This document shows, in pieces, positions 1 to 8,430 of a stretch of 21,877 bases of DNA. How positions within the stretch are numbered: the stretch's first letter is position 1; each line of letters begins with the position of its first letter. This DNA comes from GCA-2731375 sp964507245. Lineage in GTDB: Bacteria > Pseudomonadota > Alphaproteobacteria > GCA-2731375. Where the stretch lies: NCBI GenBank assembly GCA_964507245.1, contig CAZDQC010000051.1:1-21877 (forward strand), read 5' to 3'. The translations under genes and the position numbers were made by a program. Below the pieces are notes generated by a model. It saw nothing but the letters and a program-made list of their open reading frames with translations. It made no database searches and was not told where the DNA came from.

Positions 1-89
1 ACGCCATCCAAGATGCGGCGGGTCTGCGCCTTAACGATCTGCCCATGTCCCCGCCAAAAGTTCTGGCAGCCCTGGACGAAAATTCTTAG
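1..89 (+). CDS. C-terminal end of a xanthine dehydrogenase/CO dehydrogenase-family molybdopterin-binding subunit (partial)
   Basis: The open frame enters from the left edge and ends at TAG 87-89. The last 28 residues include the segment G-L-R-L-N-D-L-P-M-S-P-P-K-V-L-A-A-L. This matches the conserved C-terminus of the large, molybdenum cofactor-binding subunits of the xanthine dehydrogenase/aldehyde oxidase/CO dehydrogenase family, where I-N-D-L-P-x-T-P-E-x-V-L is typical. These enzymes hydroxylate aromatic heterocycles or aldehydes, or oxidise CO. The substrate cannot be told from the tail. The gene is followed after 30 bases by a CoA-transferase pair on the same strand, so they may share a transcript. 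The identification rests on a short motif only. Confidence 0.6.
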   Translation, partial: AIQDAAGLRLNDLPMSPPKVLAALDENS

Positions 90-119
90 GGGGTAGAAGC
101 AATCAATCACGATAAATTT

Positions 120-1022
120 ATGAGCCTGGCTGAGGCGGTAGCGACCCACGTCCAGGACGGCAGCAATATTGTACTTGGTGCGGCATTAGAAAATGCCGTG
201 CCCTTTGCCGCGACACATGAGTTGATCCGCCAGGGACGCCGCGAATTGAACATGATTGCGCCGATCTCGGACATTTCCACAGATATGCTGATAGGCGCGG
301 GGTGTGCCACGGAAGTGACCGGAGCGTGGGTAGGAAATGTTTCAGGCGGCATGGGCCATAACTACCGGCGCGCGGCCGAAAAGGGACTACCCCATCCCAT
401 CAAGATCAATGATTATTCAAACTTCACCATCGGCATGGCTTTTTTCGCTGGCGCATATGGTCTGCCCTATATCCCGGTAAAAACAATTCTGGGTTCGGAC
501 ATCATCAAATCAAATGAAGATATCAAACTGTCCGAGGATCCTTATACAGGCGAACCAGTGGCTCTGATCCCGGCGCTAAAGCCGGACGTGGCGTTTTTGG
601 TGGTGCAGCGGGCCGACAAGGCAGGAAATTCTCATATATGGGGATCAACGGGCCTTACTCAGGAAGCCTCCATCGCAGCCAACAAGATAATCGTGTTGGC
701 CGATGAAATGGTGGAACCCGAGGTCATTGCATCCGACCCCAGCCGGGTGCTAATCCCAGGTTTTGGTGTCGATGCTGTTTGTCACGTGCCAGCCGCCTGC
801 CACCCAGCACCCCTAATTGGCCGTTGGCGGCGTGACAATGCCTTTTTCCAACACTACCACCAAGAAACTCGAGACCCTAAAGGCTTCGAACGCTGGTGCA
901 GTGAGTGGATACGGGACGTCTCCGATCATGAGGCCTACCGCACCAAGCTAGGTGGCGAGCTGGAAAAGCTGCGCATTCTAAGCGATGCCCCATCCGCTCC
1001 CGCCAACTACGCAACGGAGTAA
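120..1022 (+). CDS. Family I CoA-transferase, subunit A (glutaconate CoA-transferase-like)
   Basis: This 300-residue protein begins M-S-L-A-E-A-V-A and has the alpha-subunit layout of the glutaconate CoA-transferase group (GctA and actinobacterial IpdA-like proteins). These enzymes work as alpha/beta complexes that move CoA from an acyl-CoA to a free carboxylic acid. The subunit B gene follows only 4 bases later, so the two form one operon and one enzyme. The start is not fully settled. ATG 120 is the only usual start codon after the preceding stop, but no ribosome binding site lies right before it. The best purine run (AGGGGG, 88-93) is 26 bases upstream, and family members often carry a few residues before M-S-L. 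The acid substrate is unknown. The 3' end overlaps nothing. Confidence 0.85.
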   Translation: MSLAEAVATHVQDGSNIVLGAALENAVPFAATHELIRQGRRELNMIAPISDISTDMLIGAGCATEVTGAWVGNVSGGMGHNYRRAAEKGLPHPIKINDYSNFTIGMAFFAGAYGLPYIPVKTILGSDIIKSNEDIKLSEDPYTGEPVALIPALKPDVAFLVVQRADKAGNSHIWGSTGLTQEASIAANKIIVLADEMVEPEVIASDPSRVLIPGFGVDAVCHVPAACHPAPLIGRWRRDNAFFQHYHQETRDPKGFERWCSEWIRDVSDHEAYRTKLGGELEKLRILSDAPSAPANYATE

Positions 1023-1026
1023 TCTT

Positions 1027-1791
1027 ATGTCCCATGATTATTCCACACAGGAATTGATGATTATCGCCGCCGCCCGTCAGATCGCCGATGGTGAACGCAT
1101 CTTCGTGGGTATGCGCCTGCCCATAACTGCCTATGGCGTCGCTCGGTTGACCCACGCACCGAACGCAGTCGGATTATTTGAAAGCGGCGTCGCCCGCTAC
1201 GAGCCAGCGGACGGCATGCTCTACACCATGTGCGACGGCCCCAATCAATTGGGTGCGGCCTGGACCACGGGCTTGATCCAGATCATGGGCTTACTTAGCG
1301 GCGGGCGAGTTCACGCCGGCTTTATCGGTGGCGCCGAAGTAGACAAGTACGGGAATATCAATACTTCCTATATTGGTGATCTGGACAACCCAAAGGTCAA
1401 ATTACCCGGCTCCGGTGGCGCTCCGGACATCGCCTCCATGGCGGAACGCCTAATCATCATCATCAACCACCAAAAACATCGTCTGGTGGAGAAGGTAGAT
1501 TTTATCACTTCGCCCGGCTATTTGGACGGCGGTGACGCACGGAAAAAAGCTGGACTACCTGGCGCAGGCCCCGCCGTAATTATCACCGATCGAGCTATTC
1601 TGCGTCCCCATGGCCCAAATAACGAATTTCATCTGGCCTCGGTCCATCCAGGTCACACAGCCGAAGAAGTGATCCAGAATACCGGATGGGACCTCAGGCT
1701 AATGCCAGAAATAGAGGAAACAAACCTACCGACACAGGCAGAAATGGACGCTCTGCACCATATCGACAAGGAAGGCTTCTGGCGCAGCTAG
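1027..1791 (+). CDS. Family I CoA-transferase, subunit B (glutaconate CoA-transferase-like)
   Basis: This 254-residue beta subunit pairs with the gene just upstream. ATG 1027 was chosen over an in-frame upstream start at 985 because GGAG (1016-1019) lies 7 bases before it and because the upstream start would overlap subunit A. The segment V-G-L-F-E52-S-G places a glutamate at the position of the catalytic Glu of glutaconate CoA-transferase beta subunits (about residue 54). That residue forms the glutamyl-CoA thioester. Glycine-rich stretches near residues 107-136 (G-G-A-E-V-D-K-Y-G and G-S-G-G-A) are typical of the family. The retained Glu argues for a true transferase rather than the IpdAB-type ring hydrolase, which lacks it. 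The substrate is unknown; candidates are ring-cleavage or beta-oxidation acids. Confidence 0.88.
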   Translation: MSHDYSTQELMIIAAARQIADGERIFVGMRLPITAYGVARLTHAPNAVGLFESGVARYEPADGMLYTMCDGPNQLGAAWTTGLIQIMGLLSGGRVHAGFIGGAEVDKYGNINTSYIGDLDNPKVKLPGSGGAPDIASMAERLIIIINHQKHRLVEKVDFITSPGYLDGGDARKKAGLPGAGPAVIITDRAILRPHGPNNEFHLASVHPGHTAEEVIQNTGWDLRLMPEIEETNLPTQAEMDALHHIDKEGFWRS

Positions 1792-1813
1792 ACCCTATTA
1801 GAAATTACTTAGC

Positions 1814-2497
1814 CTAGTGAATGGTTGGCGCCGGTAAGGTCAGGGCGATGTCAAAGCGGCGGCGAAGTATATCAACGATCAGCTCAAAACAGGCGCCCTG
1901 GCGAATTACGGCCATGTTCATAACATCTAATAAGGTCGATGACGCGCCATAAGGGTGATACTTCCTCAAGCCGTGGTCGATGACTATGTCGGCGATGGCC
2001 AAAATTTCGGATTCGATATCCTCGACTCGGAATTTTGTGCCTTGCAGGGAGCGATTAGCTGATGACCCGAATAGCGGATGACCATGCTCTAGGCTCAATC
2101 GGCTGATGGCATCATGAAAGCTGCCGGCATTCATCAGCAGCGCGATGGTATCATCCTTTTTGCTACCTTCCATATCGATGACATTCAGCATCGGATGAGA
2201 AAGGTCGCACGGCGCTATCACGCCGAGAGGTAAACCCGCATCGGCCGTCAAGGCCTGAATAACGTCATGAGCTCTTTGATCAACCTTTTGAATGGCCTCG
2301 TGGATTGCCTGATTGCCAACCATGGCATTGAGCTTGTCGCTGGCACGGCCCTTTGTCCGGAAAATTAAGTCCAGAGCTACTTCAGAACCGCCGATCAGGG
2401 AATACCCAACATCCATGGGCAGGATTGCTATACCACCGTCCTTCAGCACGGCAAATGCCCGCTCCGCATCATCCTCGATATTGTATCGTCCCAGCAT
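1814..2497 (-). CDS. YrdC/Sua5-domain protein, divergent
   Basis: This 227-residue protein belongs to the Sua5/YciO/YrdC fold, whose best-known members make threonylcarbamoyl-AMP for the t6A modification of tRNA. Visible family marks are the beta-strand start G-G-I-A-I-L-P (21-27), T-K-G-R (48-51, the usual K-x-R site) and S145-S-A-N148 (the S-x-x-N nucleotide-binding motif). The usual P-T-D-T after the first strand reads P-M-D-V. The C-terminal Sua5 domain is absent. The start ATG has a strong GGAGGGGG about 10 bases upstream. The gene is convergent with the CoA-transferase operon and divergent from the dioxygenase gene, 65 bases away. Because the first motif is altered and the protein sits among catabolic genes, it may not be the housekeeping TsaC of this organism. 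Confidence 0.75.
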   Translation of the reverse strand: MLGRYNIEDDAERAFAVLKDGGIAILPMDVGYSLIGGSEVALDLIFRTKGRASDKLNAMVGNQAIHEAIQKVDQRAHDVIQALTADAGLPLGVIAPCDLSHPMLNVIDMEGSKKDDTIALLMNAGSFHDAISRLSLEHGHPLFGSSANRSLQGTKFRVEDIESEILAIADIVIDHGLRKYHPYGASSTLLDVMNMAVIRQGACFELIVDILRRRFDIALTLPAPTIH

Positions 2498-2562
2498 GGC
2501 AATTCCCGACCCCCTCCGCTAAGCTGCGCGCTCATAATTCACAAAGCCATAGGTACCGTTCC

Positions 2563-3525
2563 ATGAGCCTGAGCGCCATCGAAACATCTGTTGACAGCGG
2601 ATCTTTCGGAATTACGCCTTATTCAGTGACGATCGGCGGCGAGGTCAACGGTATCGATCTTCGCGAAGCCTTGACTGATGCACAGGCCGAGGTCTTGCGC
2701 ACGGCGCTGCTGGATCGCAAAGTGTTGTTTTTCCGGAACCAGGACATCACTACAGAACAACACCTGGAGTTTGCGCGGAATTTTGGTGATTTAGAGGTTC
2801 ATCCCTTTGCCCCACATAAAGAGGGCTATCCGGAGGTCCTGGCCATTACCCACGATAAGGATCGACCAGGCCAGGAAAATGGTTGGCATTCAGATGTCAC
2901 TTGGCGGCTAGAACCGTCCTTAGGATCGGTTTTACGCTGTTTGGAAAGCCCACCAATTGGTGGCGATACGCTCTTTTCCGACATGTATGCTGCATTCGAA
3001 AATCTACCTGAAGCGGTTCGAGAGAAAGTTGAAGGCACAAGAGCCGTCCATGACTTTGAAGGTTTTCGGGTCCGTATGCGGGCGCGTGGGGCATCGGAAC
3101 AACAGATCGCGGAATTCAATAAGACCTACCCAAACCCGGAACATCCCGTAATCCGCACTCATCCGGAAACCGGCCGCAAGGGCATCTATGTCAATTCGGC
3201 CTTTACAAAATATATCATCGGCATGGACAAAGCCGAGAGCGACGCCATTTTAGCCATCCTGTACCAACAGGCTAGCTATCCCGAATACCAATGCCGCTTC
3301 CGTTGGGCAAAGAACTCCATTGCATTTTGGGACAATCGGTCCTGCCAACATTACGCGACCTCTGATTATTGGCCCCACAATCGTATTGTTGAGCGGGTAA
3401 CTATCATTGGCGACAAACCCTACTACGAAGAAGGTGGACCAGTCACAATGCCAGATGAAAGCCCGTTTCGCGGCCGGATAAAGCGACAATACAAAGAACC
3501 CGGTCCAAGCCTGTTCAAAGCCTAG
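2563..3525 (+). CDS. TauD/TfdA family alpha-ketoglutarate-dependent dioxygenase
   Basis: This 320-residue, non-heme Fe(II) enzyme couples oxidative decarboxylation of 2-oxoglutarate to substrate hydroxylation. The facial triad is complete: H109-S-D111 (in N-G-W-H-S-D-V-T) and H263 (in C-Q-H-Y-A). R278 (in I-V-E-R-V-T-I) matches the 2-oxoglutarate-binding arginine of TauD. Known relatives act on taurine, 2,4-D and other aryloxyalkanoates, alkyl sulfates or carnitine precursors, and the residues seen do not decide between these. ATG 2563 is the sensible start; the frame is open back to 2353 but only overlaps the opposite gene there. The ribosome binding site is weak. The gene lies 78 bases upstream of hyuA on the same strand and could be co-transcribed. 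Confidence 0.9.
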   Translation: MSLSAIETSVDSGSFGITPYSVTIGGEVNGIDLREALTDAQAEVLRTALLDRKVLFFRNQDITTEQHLEFARNFGDLEVHPFAPHKEGYPEVLAITHDKDRPGQENGWHSDVTWRLEPSLGSVLRCLESPPIGGDTLFSDMYAAFENLPEAVREKVEGTRAVHDFEGFRVRMRARGASEQQIAEFNKTYPNPEHPVIRTHPETGRKGIYVNSAFTKYIIGMDKAESDAILAILYQQASYPEYQCRFRWAKNSIAFWDNRSCQHYATSDYWPHNRIVERVTIIGDKPYYEEGGPVTMPDESPFRGRIKRQYKEPGPSLFKA

Positions 3526-3548
3526 TTTCAGAACAGGGGATCGTATTA

Positions 3549-3572
3549 CACTGCCACCTTCCGGCGGTAGTG
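3549..3572 (+). other. Hairpin between dioxygenase and hyuA genes
   Basis: The left arm (3549-3558, CACTGCCACC) pairs with the right arm (3563-3572, GGCGGTAGTG) around a TTCC loop. The stem is ten positions long with one G-T wobble and one A-C mismatch. No T-run follows, so it is not a standard terminator. It lies 31 bases before the hyuA start and could be an attenuator, an mRNA stability element or part of an operator. Confidence 0.35.
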
Positions 3573-3603
3573 CACTTGCGTGCAGGCGAAGAAGGAATGC
3601 CAG

Positions 3604-6048
3604 ATGGCGGATGACAGCAAAGGTTCTAGTAATTGGTTCTCCGAACAATTATCAGATCTGAAACAAGATCTTGGGGCTTTGGAAGATCGCTTACGAGGGC
3701 GCCCGATAAACGGAACGTCCGATGGAAATGGCAGCACGGCCACGCCTACGTCTCGTTATTCTCCACCGCCAGTCATCGCTCCGCCACCTGCAATCGCCCC
3801 CACTCCAACAATCAAGCCGCCGCAAATTTCCCCGCCCAATGCGCCGGCCTACTCTCCGCCGCCAGAAACACGCAATCCGGCACCCCCTACTGCACGGCAA
3901 GAAACGCCAATGGAGGCGCGCGCGACGCCAACGCCCTCTGCGCCAGCACCTGTTTCTCGGCCGGCGACCCGACCTCGGCAGGAATCGTCGAGTGGAGGTT
4001 ACCGATTGGGTGTCGACGTTGGCGGCACGTTCACAGACCTGTTGCTGATCGATGAAGGTAGCGGTCGCGCTTTCACTGCAAAGGTACCCTCCACACCGGA
4101 TGATTCCTCTCAGGGCGTCCTGAATGGTATCGAGAGAATCTGCCAGGAGGCAAGCATAGAACCCTCAGCAGTAAGCCGAGTTATGCACGGCACCACTGTG
4201 GCGACCAATACGGTTCTGACTGGAAGCGGAGCCAAAGTCGGTCTGATTACAACCAAGGGCTATAAACAGGTGCTTCAGATTGCACGCTCTTACGTGCCTG
4301 GTGGCCTGGGCGGCTGGGTAATTTTCAACAAGAGCGATCCACTGGCTCCTTTGGAGTTAACTATAGAAGCGAATGAACGCATCAGCGCTTTGGGCGAGAT
4401 TGTCGAGCCATTGGACGAGAACGCTATCGCCGACGAAATAGAAAAATTGAAAGGGAGTGGTGTCGAAGCCCTGACAATCTCTCTGATCAATGCCTATGCC
4501 AACGGAGAACATGAGCAACGCATCCGGAATATTGCAGAGCGCATAATGCCGGGAGTATCTGTCTCTATATCATCGGAAGTGATACCCGAGATGTATGAAT
4601 ACGAGCGGGCGGAGACGACGGTGGTTAATTCCTACATCCGCCCCGTTGTATCGAAATATATTGAAAACTTAGAGACCGAACTGAACCGCCGCATGAATGG
4701 CGTACAACTGAATATTCTACGTTCCGACGGCGGTTTGGCCTCAGCCGATGTAGCCAAGGCGGCGCCCGTCAATCTTCTGATGAGCGGGCCAGCTGGGGGC
4801 GTCTCCGGCGCCGTCTGGATCGCCAAACAGGCTGGATACGAAAACCTGTTGACATTCGACATGGGCGGCACTTCGACGGACGTCGCCTTGATCGAAGACG
4901 GCGTCGCTCGGACCCGGCGGGAAACCCGTGTGGCAGACGTCACCGTTCGGGCCTCATCTATCGACGTGCGCTCCGTCGGAGCAGGCGGCGGCTCGATCGC
5001 CTATGTACCGGAACTAACAAAAGCTCTGCGAGTAGGCCCTCAGAGTGCGGGCGCCGAGCCTGGACCCGCCGCTTACGGTAAGGGCGGGGATCAACCCACG
5101 GTGACCGACGCCAACGTTATCCTGGGATATTTGCCCTCGGACGCCAGATTAGGCGGCGACATGCAGCTTGACTATGCCGCCGCAGAACGGGCTATCGGAA
5201 CTGTGGCAAACGCGATGGGTCTGGGCGTGAAAGAAACAGCCGAAGGCATCATCAATATCGTTAACGAGAATATGTTCGGTGCCCTACGGCTAGTATCCGT
5301 GGAACAAGGGTATGATCCGCGCGATTTTGCTTTGGTCGGTTTCGGCGGGGCGGGGCCGTTACACGCTAATGCTCTTGGAAAGCTGATGGGAAGCTGGCCA
5401 GTTCTCATTCCGCCGGGACCAGGCGTTTTGTGCGCCTATGGCGACGCCACGACGCGGGTGCGCGATGAGGCCTCACGTACATTCGTGCGCCGGTTTGAGG
5501 AGACATCGGACGGTGAGGTTCAAGGCATCCTGGAGGAATTGGGTAAACAGGCAGCGGCGACATTGGACAGCGAGGGCGTAGTCCGGTCAGACCAAACAAC
5601 ACTGTACCAGATCGATCTGCGCTATGCGGGCCAGGGCATGCAGCTTACAGTAGATATTTCTCCCGAAGACTTTGGTCGTGCCGGATTGCCAGAGGTCGGT
5701 AACCGGTTCAACGCCATTCATGAACAGATGTTCACTTTCTGCCTGGAAGGTGGACACGAGCTCTATAATCTGCGTGCTCTGGTCCAAGGACGGGAAAGTG
5801 CCGCCCAGGCAGAGAGCCTTCCCCAGGGTGGACCTGACGCCTCCGCAGCTACTTATCTAGAAACTACGGTATACGTGACTGGCCGAGAGCAACCCGCCAA
5901 GATTTACGATCGCGCCAAACTGCAAACTGGGAATCGCATTTCCGGCCCAGCTGTCGTCACCGAAATGGACGCCACGACAATGATCTTGCCCGACCACGAG
6001 GCGGAAGTTGATGCCGTGGGCAACCTGCTAATCCGACCGAAAGGATAA
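3604..6048 (+). CDS. hyuA: Hydantoinase/oxoprolinase subunit A (HyuA-like) with a long proline-rich N-terminal extension
   Basis: This 814-residue protein is the ATPase-like half of an ATP-dependent hydantoinase/oxoprolinase or acetone/acetophenone carboxylase-type enzyme. The conserved core starts near residue 133. It shows D-V-G-G-T-F-T-D (138-145), the N-terminal HyuA signature and ASKHA-type phosphate loop, and D-M-G-G-T-S-T-D (419-426), the second phosphate loop. Family members are usually about 680-720 residues, so the first 130 residues are extra. Residues 8-33 form a charged, probably amphipathic helix (N-W-F-S-E-Q-L-S-D-L-K), and residues 53-124 are about one-third proline. ATG 3604 was chosen because GAAGGA (3591-3596) lies 7 bases upstream; a GTG at 3580 would add eight residues. 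The hyuB gene follows after 4 bases. Substrate not determinable: hydantoins, 5-oxoproline or ketones are all possible. Confidence 0.9.
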   Translation: MADDSKGSSNWFSEQLSDLKQDLGALEDRLRGRPINGTSDGNGSTATPTSRYSPPPVIAPPPAIAPTPTIKPPQISPPNAPAYSPPPETRNPAPPTARQETPMEARATPTPSAPAPVSRPATRPRQESSSGGYRLGVDVGGTFTDLLLIDEGSGRAFTAKVPSTPDDSSQGVLNGIERICQEASIEPSAVSRVMHGTTVATNTVLTGSGAKVGLITTKGYKQVLQIARSYVPGGLGGWVIFNKSDPLAPLELTIEANERISALGEIVEPLDENAIADEIEKLKGSGVEALTISLINAYANGEHEQRIRNIAERIMPGVSVSISSEVIPEMYEYERAETTVVNSYIRPVVSKYIENLETELNRRMNGVQLNILRSDGGLASADVAKAAPVNLLMSGPAGGVSGAVWIAKQAGYENLLTFDMGGTSTDVALIEDGVARTRRETRVADVTVRASSIDVRSVGAGGGSIAYVPELTKALRVGPQSAGAEPGPAAYGKGGDQPTVTDANVILGYLPSDARLGGDMQLDYAAAERAIGTVANAMGLGVKETAEGIINIVNENMFGALRLVSVEQGYDPRDFALVGFGGAGPLHANALGKLMGSWPVLIPPGPGVLCAYGDATTRVRDEASRTFVRRFEETSDGEVQGILEELGKQAAATLDSEGVVRSDQTTLYQIDLRYAGQGMQLTVDISPEDFGRAGLPEVGNRFNAIHEQMFTFCLEGGHELYNLRALVQGRESAAQAESLPQGGPDASAATYLETTVYVTGREQPAKIYDRAKLQTGNRISGPAVVTEMDATTMILPDHEAEVDAVGNLLIRPKG

Positions 6049-6052
6049 ACCA

Positions 6053-7957
6053 ATGCCATCCAGGATTATCCAAACCAACAATACGCCATTCCACTCGGTT
6101 AAAATTGATCCCATTACCCTAGACATAGTGGAAAATGCCTTACGGAACGCACGCGATGAAATGGATGCAGTGCTGTTCCGCACCGCCATGTCACCGGGAA
6201 TTCGCGAACAACACGACGCTTTTCCCATGATCGCCAACCCGGCGGGCAAGATGGTTGTCGGCCAGTTCGGGTCATTTTTTCACGGTTTTCAGGAAGGTTA
6301 TGACGGCACAATAGAAGAGGGCGACGTTTTTCTAACCAACGATCCCTATTCTTGCAACGGCGCCGTCAGTCACCTGAACGACTGGCTAACAATGATGCCT
6401 ATTTATATTGACGGCCGGATAGTAGCTTGGGGCGCCATGTTCGGTCACATGACTGATATTGGAGGTAAAGTGCCGGGTAGCCTGCCCACCGACGCAGCGC
6501 AATTGTTCGAGGAAGGGGTGCAAATTCCGCCTGTCAAAATTTTCCGCAAAGGTCAGTTGAACGAAGAAATGCTGGAGTTGATTCTACGCAACTGCCGACT
6601 GCCAGATTGGAACCGCTCTGACTTCAATGCCATCATCGCCGCCCTGCGGATGGCAGAGCGCCGCGTTGTTGAGAACTGCGAGCGCTTCGGCGTGGATGAA
6701 TTTGTTGCCGCCATGGATGAAATGCTGGAACGTAACAAGCGAGCCATGGGGGCCATCTTGAAACTGGTAATCCCCGAAACAAAACAGTACTTCGAGGACT
6801 ATATCGACGACGACGGCGTGGGCATGGGCCCTTACAAGATCGCCTGCACCCTGTGGCGCGAAGGGGATATGGCGATCTTTGACTTCGAGGGCACCGACCC
6901 ACAATCCATCAGTTCCGTGAACTTCTTGCTGAATGAAGAGATGTTCAAAATGTTCCTAGGCGCATTTTTCATCAATCTTTTCGACCCGCAAATTTTGTTT
7001 AACGACGGCTTTTACGACCTGGTGGACGTCCGCATACCGCGCGGCACGATCCTCAAACCAATCCGGCCCGCGGCACTCAGTTGCCGCACCCACCTTCTTG
7101 GCCGCATCTTCGATATCATGAGCGGCCTGCTGGGCCAGGGTTCGCCGGATGCGCTATGCGCTGCCGGCTTCTCGGACAGTCCTCATTTTATGTATTCAGG
7201 CTACGACAAGAACGGCGAATGGTATCAGCTGTACCAGATAGGCTTCGGAGGGATCCCAGGCCGGCCCGCGGGCGACGGCGCCGACGGTCACTCCCTGTGG
7301 CCCGCCTTTACCAACGTCCCGAACGAATTCCTTGAGGCCTATTTCCCTCTTCGCATCGTACAGTACGAGACAATTGCCGACAGTGGCGGTCCCGGCCTAC
7401 ATCGCGGTGGTAATGGATTATCCATGGGTTATCAATTCTTGGAACCAGGCAACATTTCCATTCACGATGACCGCTGGCTGACCCATCCCTGGGGCGTCAA
7501 CGGCGGCCTACCAGGCGCCCGCAGCACCAAATTGATGGTGCGAGCCGATGGCACCACCAAATGGATGGAATCCAAGTGCGACCGCATCAAGGTCGAAGCC
7601 GGTGACACCCTTTACTTTAACACCTGGGGCGGTGGTGGTTGGGGAGACCCGTTACAGCGTGATGCGGCCCAAGTTTCGTTGGACGCCCAGCGCGGTCTGA
7701 TAACCATTGAGGGCGCAAAACGGTACGGCGTGGTCCTCGGCTCCGATTGCGCCGTAGATCAACGCGGTACCGACGAACTGCGGCGACGGATGGACGCAGA
7801 ACGGGCCAATGTGGAAGTTTTTGATTTCGGCGGCACCATTGAGGAATTGAAGGCACGCTGCAAAGCGGATACTTCTATCGACCCGCCGAAAACTCCGATC
7901 TTCCAGAAGTGGATGGGCCAGTCCAAACCGCCCGAGATGGCACAAGCGGCAGAATAA
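6053..7957 (+). CDS. hyuB: Hydantoinase/oxoprolinase subunit B (HyuB-like)
   Basis: This 634-residue protein is the partner of the upstream HyuA. Family marks are the N-terminal D-P-I-T-L-D-I-V-E-N-A-L (residues 21-32), then F-L-T-N-D-P-Y and G-H-M-T-D-I-G-G, and a C-terminal glycine cluster (W-G-G-G-G-W-G-D-P). In the family the B subunit helps form the active site that opens the cyclic amide or carboxylates the substrate after phosphorylation by subunit A. It starts 4 bases after the hyuA stop, with AGGA at 6042-6045 as ribosome binding site, so the pair is one operon. The length is slightly above common HyuB proteins (about 520-600) because of a C-terminal tail rich in charged residues. 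TAA is followed in frame by TGA and TAG. Confidence 0.92.
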   Translation: MPSRIIQTNNTPFHSVKIDPITLDIVENALRNARDEMDAVLFRTAMSPGIREQHDAFPMIANPAGKMVVGQFGSFFHGFQEGYDGTIEEGDVFLTNDPYSCNGAVSHLNDWLTMMPIYIDGRIVAWGAMFGHMTDIGGKVPGSLPTDAAQLFEEGVQIPPVKIFRKGQLNEEMLELILRNCRLPDWNRSDFNAIIAALRMAERRVVENCERFGVDEFVAAMDEMLERNKRAMGAILKLVIPETKQYFEDYIDDDGVGMGPYKIACTLWREGDMAIFDFEGTDPQSISSVNFLLNEEMFKMFLGAFFINLFDPQILFNDGFYDLVDVRIPRGTILKPIRPAALSCRTHLLGRIFDIMSGLLGQGSPDALCAAGFSDSPHFMYSGYDKNGEWYQLYQIGFGGIPGRPAGDGADGHSLWPAFTNVPNEFLEAYFPLRIVQYETIADSGGPGLHRGGNGLSMGYQFLEPGNISIHDDRWLTHPWGVNGGLPGARSTKLMVRADGTTKWMESKCDRIKVEAGDTLYFNTWGGGGWGDPLQRDAAQVSLDAQRGLITIEGAKRYGVVLGSDCAVDQRGTDELRRRMDAERANVEVFDFGGTIEELKARCKADTSIDPPKTPIFQKWMGQSKPPEMAQAAE

Positions 7958-8430
7958 TGATAGAGGGGCTAATTTGGAGCACACACGACTACACGTGCTT
8001 GTGGCCAACCTAACATCATCTATCTTCGCGAGGTTTAAATTAGGGTCTCTTCGCTAAAGGCTAAATAATCGAAATCAGCCAAGCAACACTTTTAGAGTTG
8101 CGACTTCCTTTGAATTCGCTGATATGAAAGAAGAGGGCCTTGTTTGATTGCTGAAGCGTGCGTCTAACAGTCGAAAAAATATCACGTTCTGTTTCCATTC
8201 GAACTGTGGTTCAAAGAAATTCACTCCGACGGAAGCCTCGCAAAGTTACCATCCGTGTGCGTGAGTCCTGCAATCTCCATTTTCCCGCGTTGACAAGATT
8301 GGATTGGTATGAGCAAGGGCATATGTGGATACTTAGCCGAAACTGTATTATCAACAAATAAAGGCTTGGCTTGGCCCTTTGACCGTCCGATGGTAGAAAC
8401 AATGCAAACAACTTTTGGGAGTCGCGAGTG
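7958..8430. other. Intergenic region without a recognisable gene
   Basis: These 473 bases separate hyuB from the alcohol dehydrogenase gene. Reading frames exist on both strands (for example 8158-8361 plus), but their translations show no family motif and lack ribosome binding sites. Composition is more A+T-rich than the flanking genes. A TTGACA (8290-8295) is present, but no acceptable -10 box lies 16-18 bases downstream. The dehydrogenase promoter is presumably here but I cannot place it. No clear terminator hairpin with a T-run was seen after hyuB. Confidence 0.5.

Noticed and set aside
2353..2562. Upstream extension of the dioxygenase frame
   Set aside because: It overlaps the opposite YrdC gene, adds 70 residues not seen in TauD proteins, and its translation lacks structure.
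8290..8295. TTGACA as a -35 box for the alcohol dehydrogenase gene
   Set aside because: No plausible -10 box lies 16-18 bases downstream.
8158..8361. Small plus-strand reading frame in the gap before the alcohol dehydrogenase
   Set aside because: No ribosome binding site, no family motif, and basic, low-information composition; probably chance.
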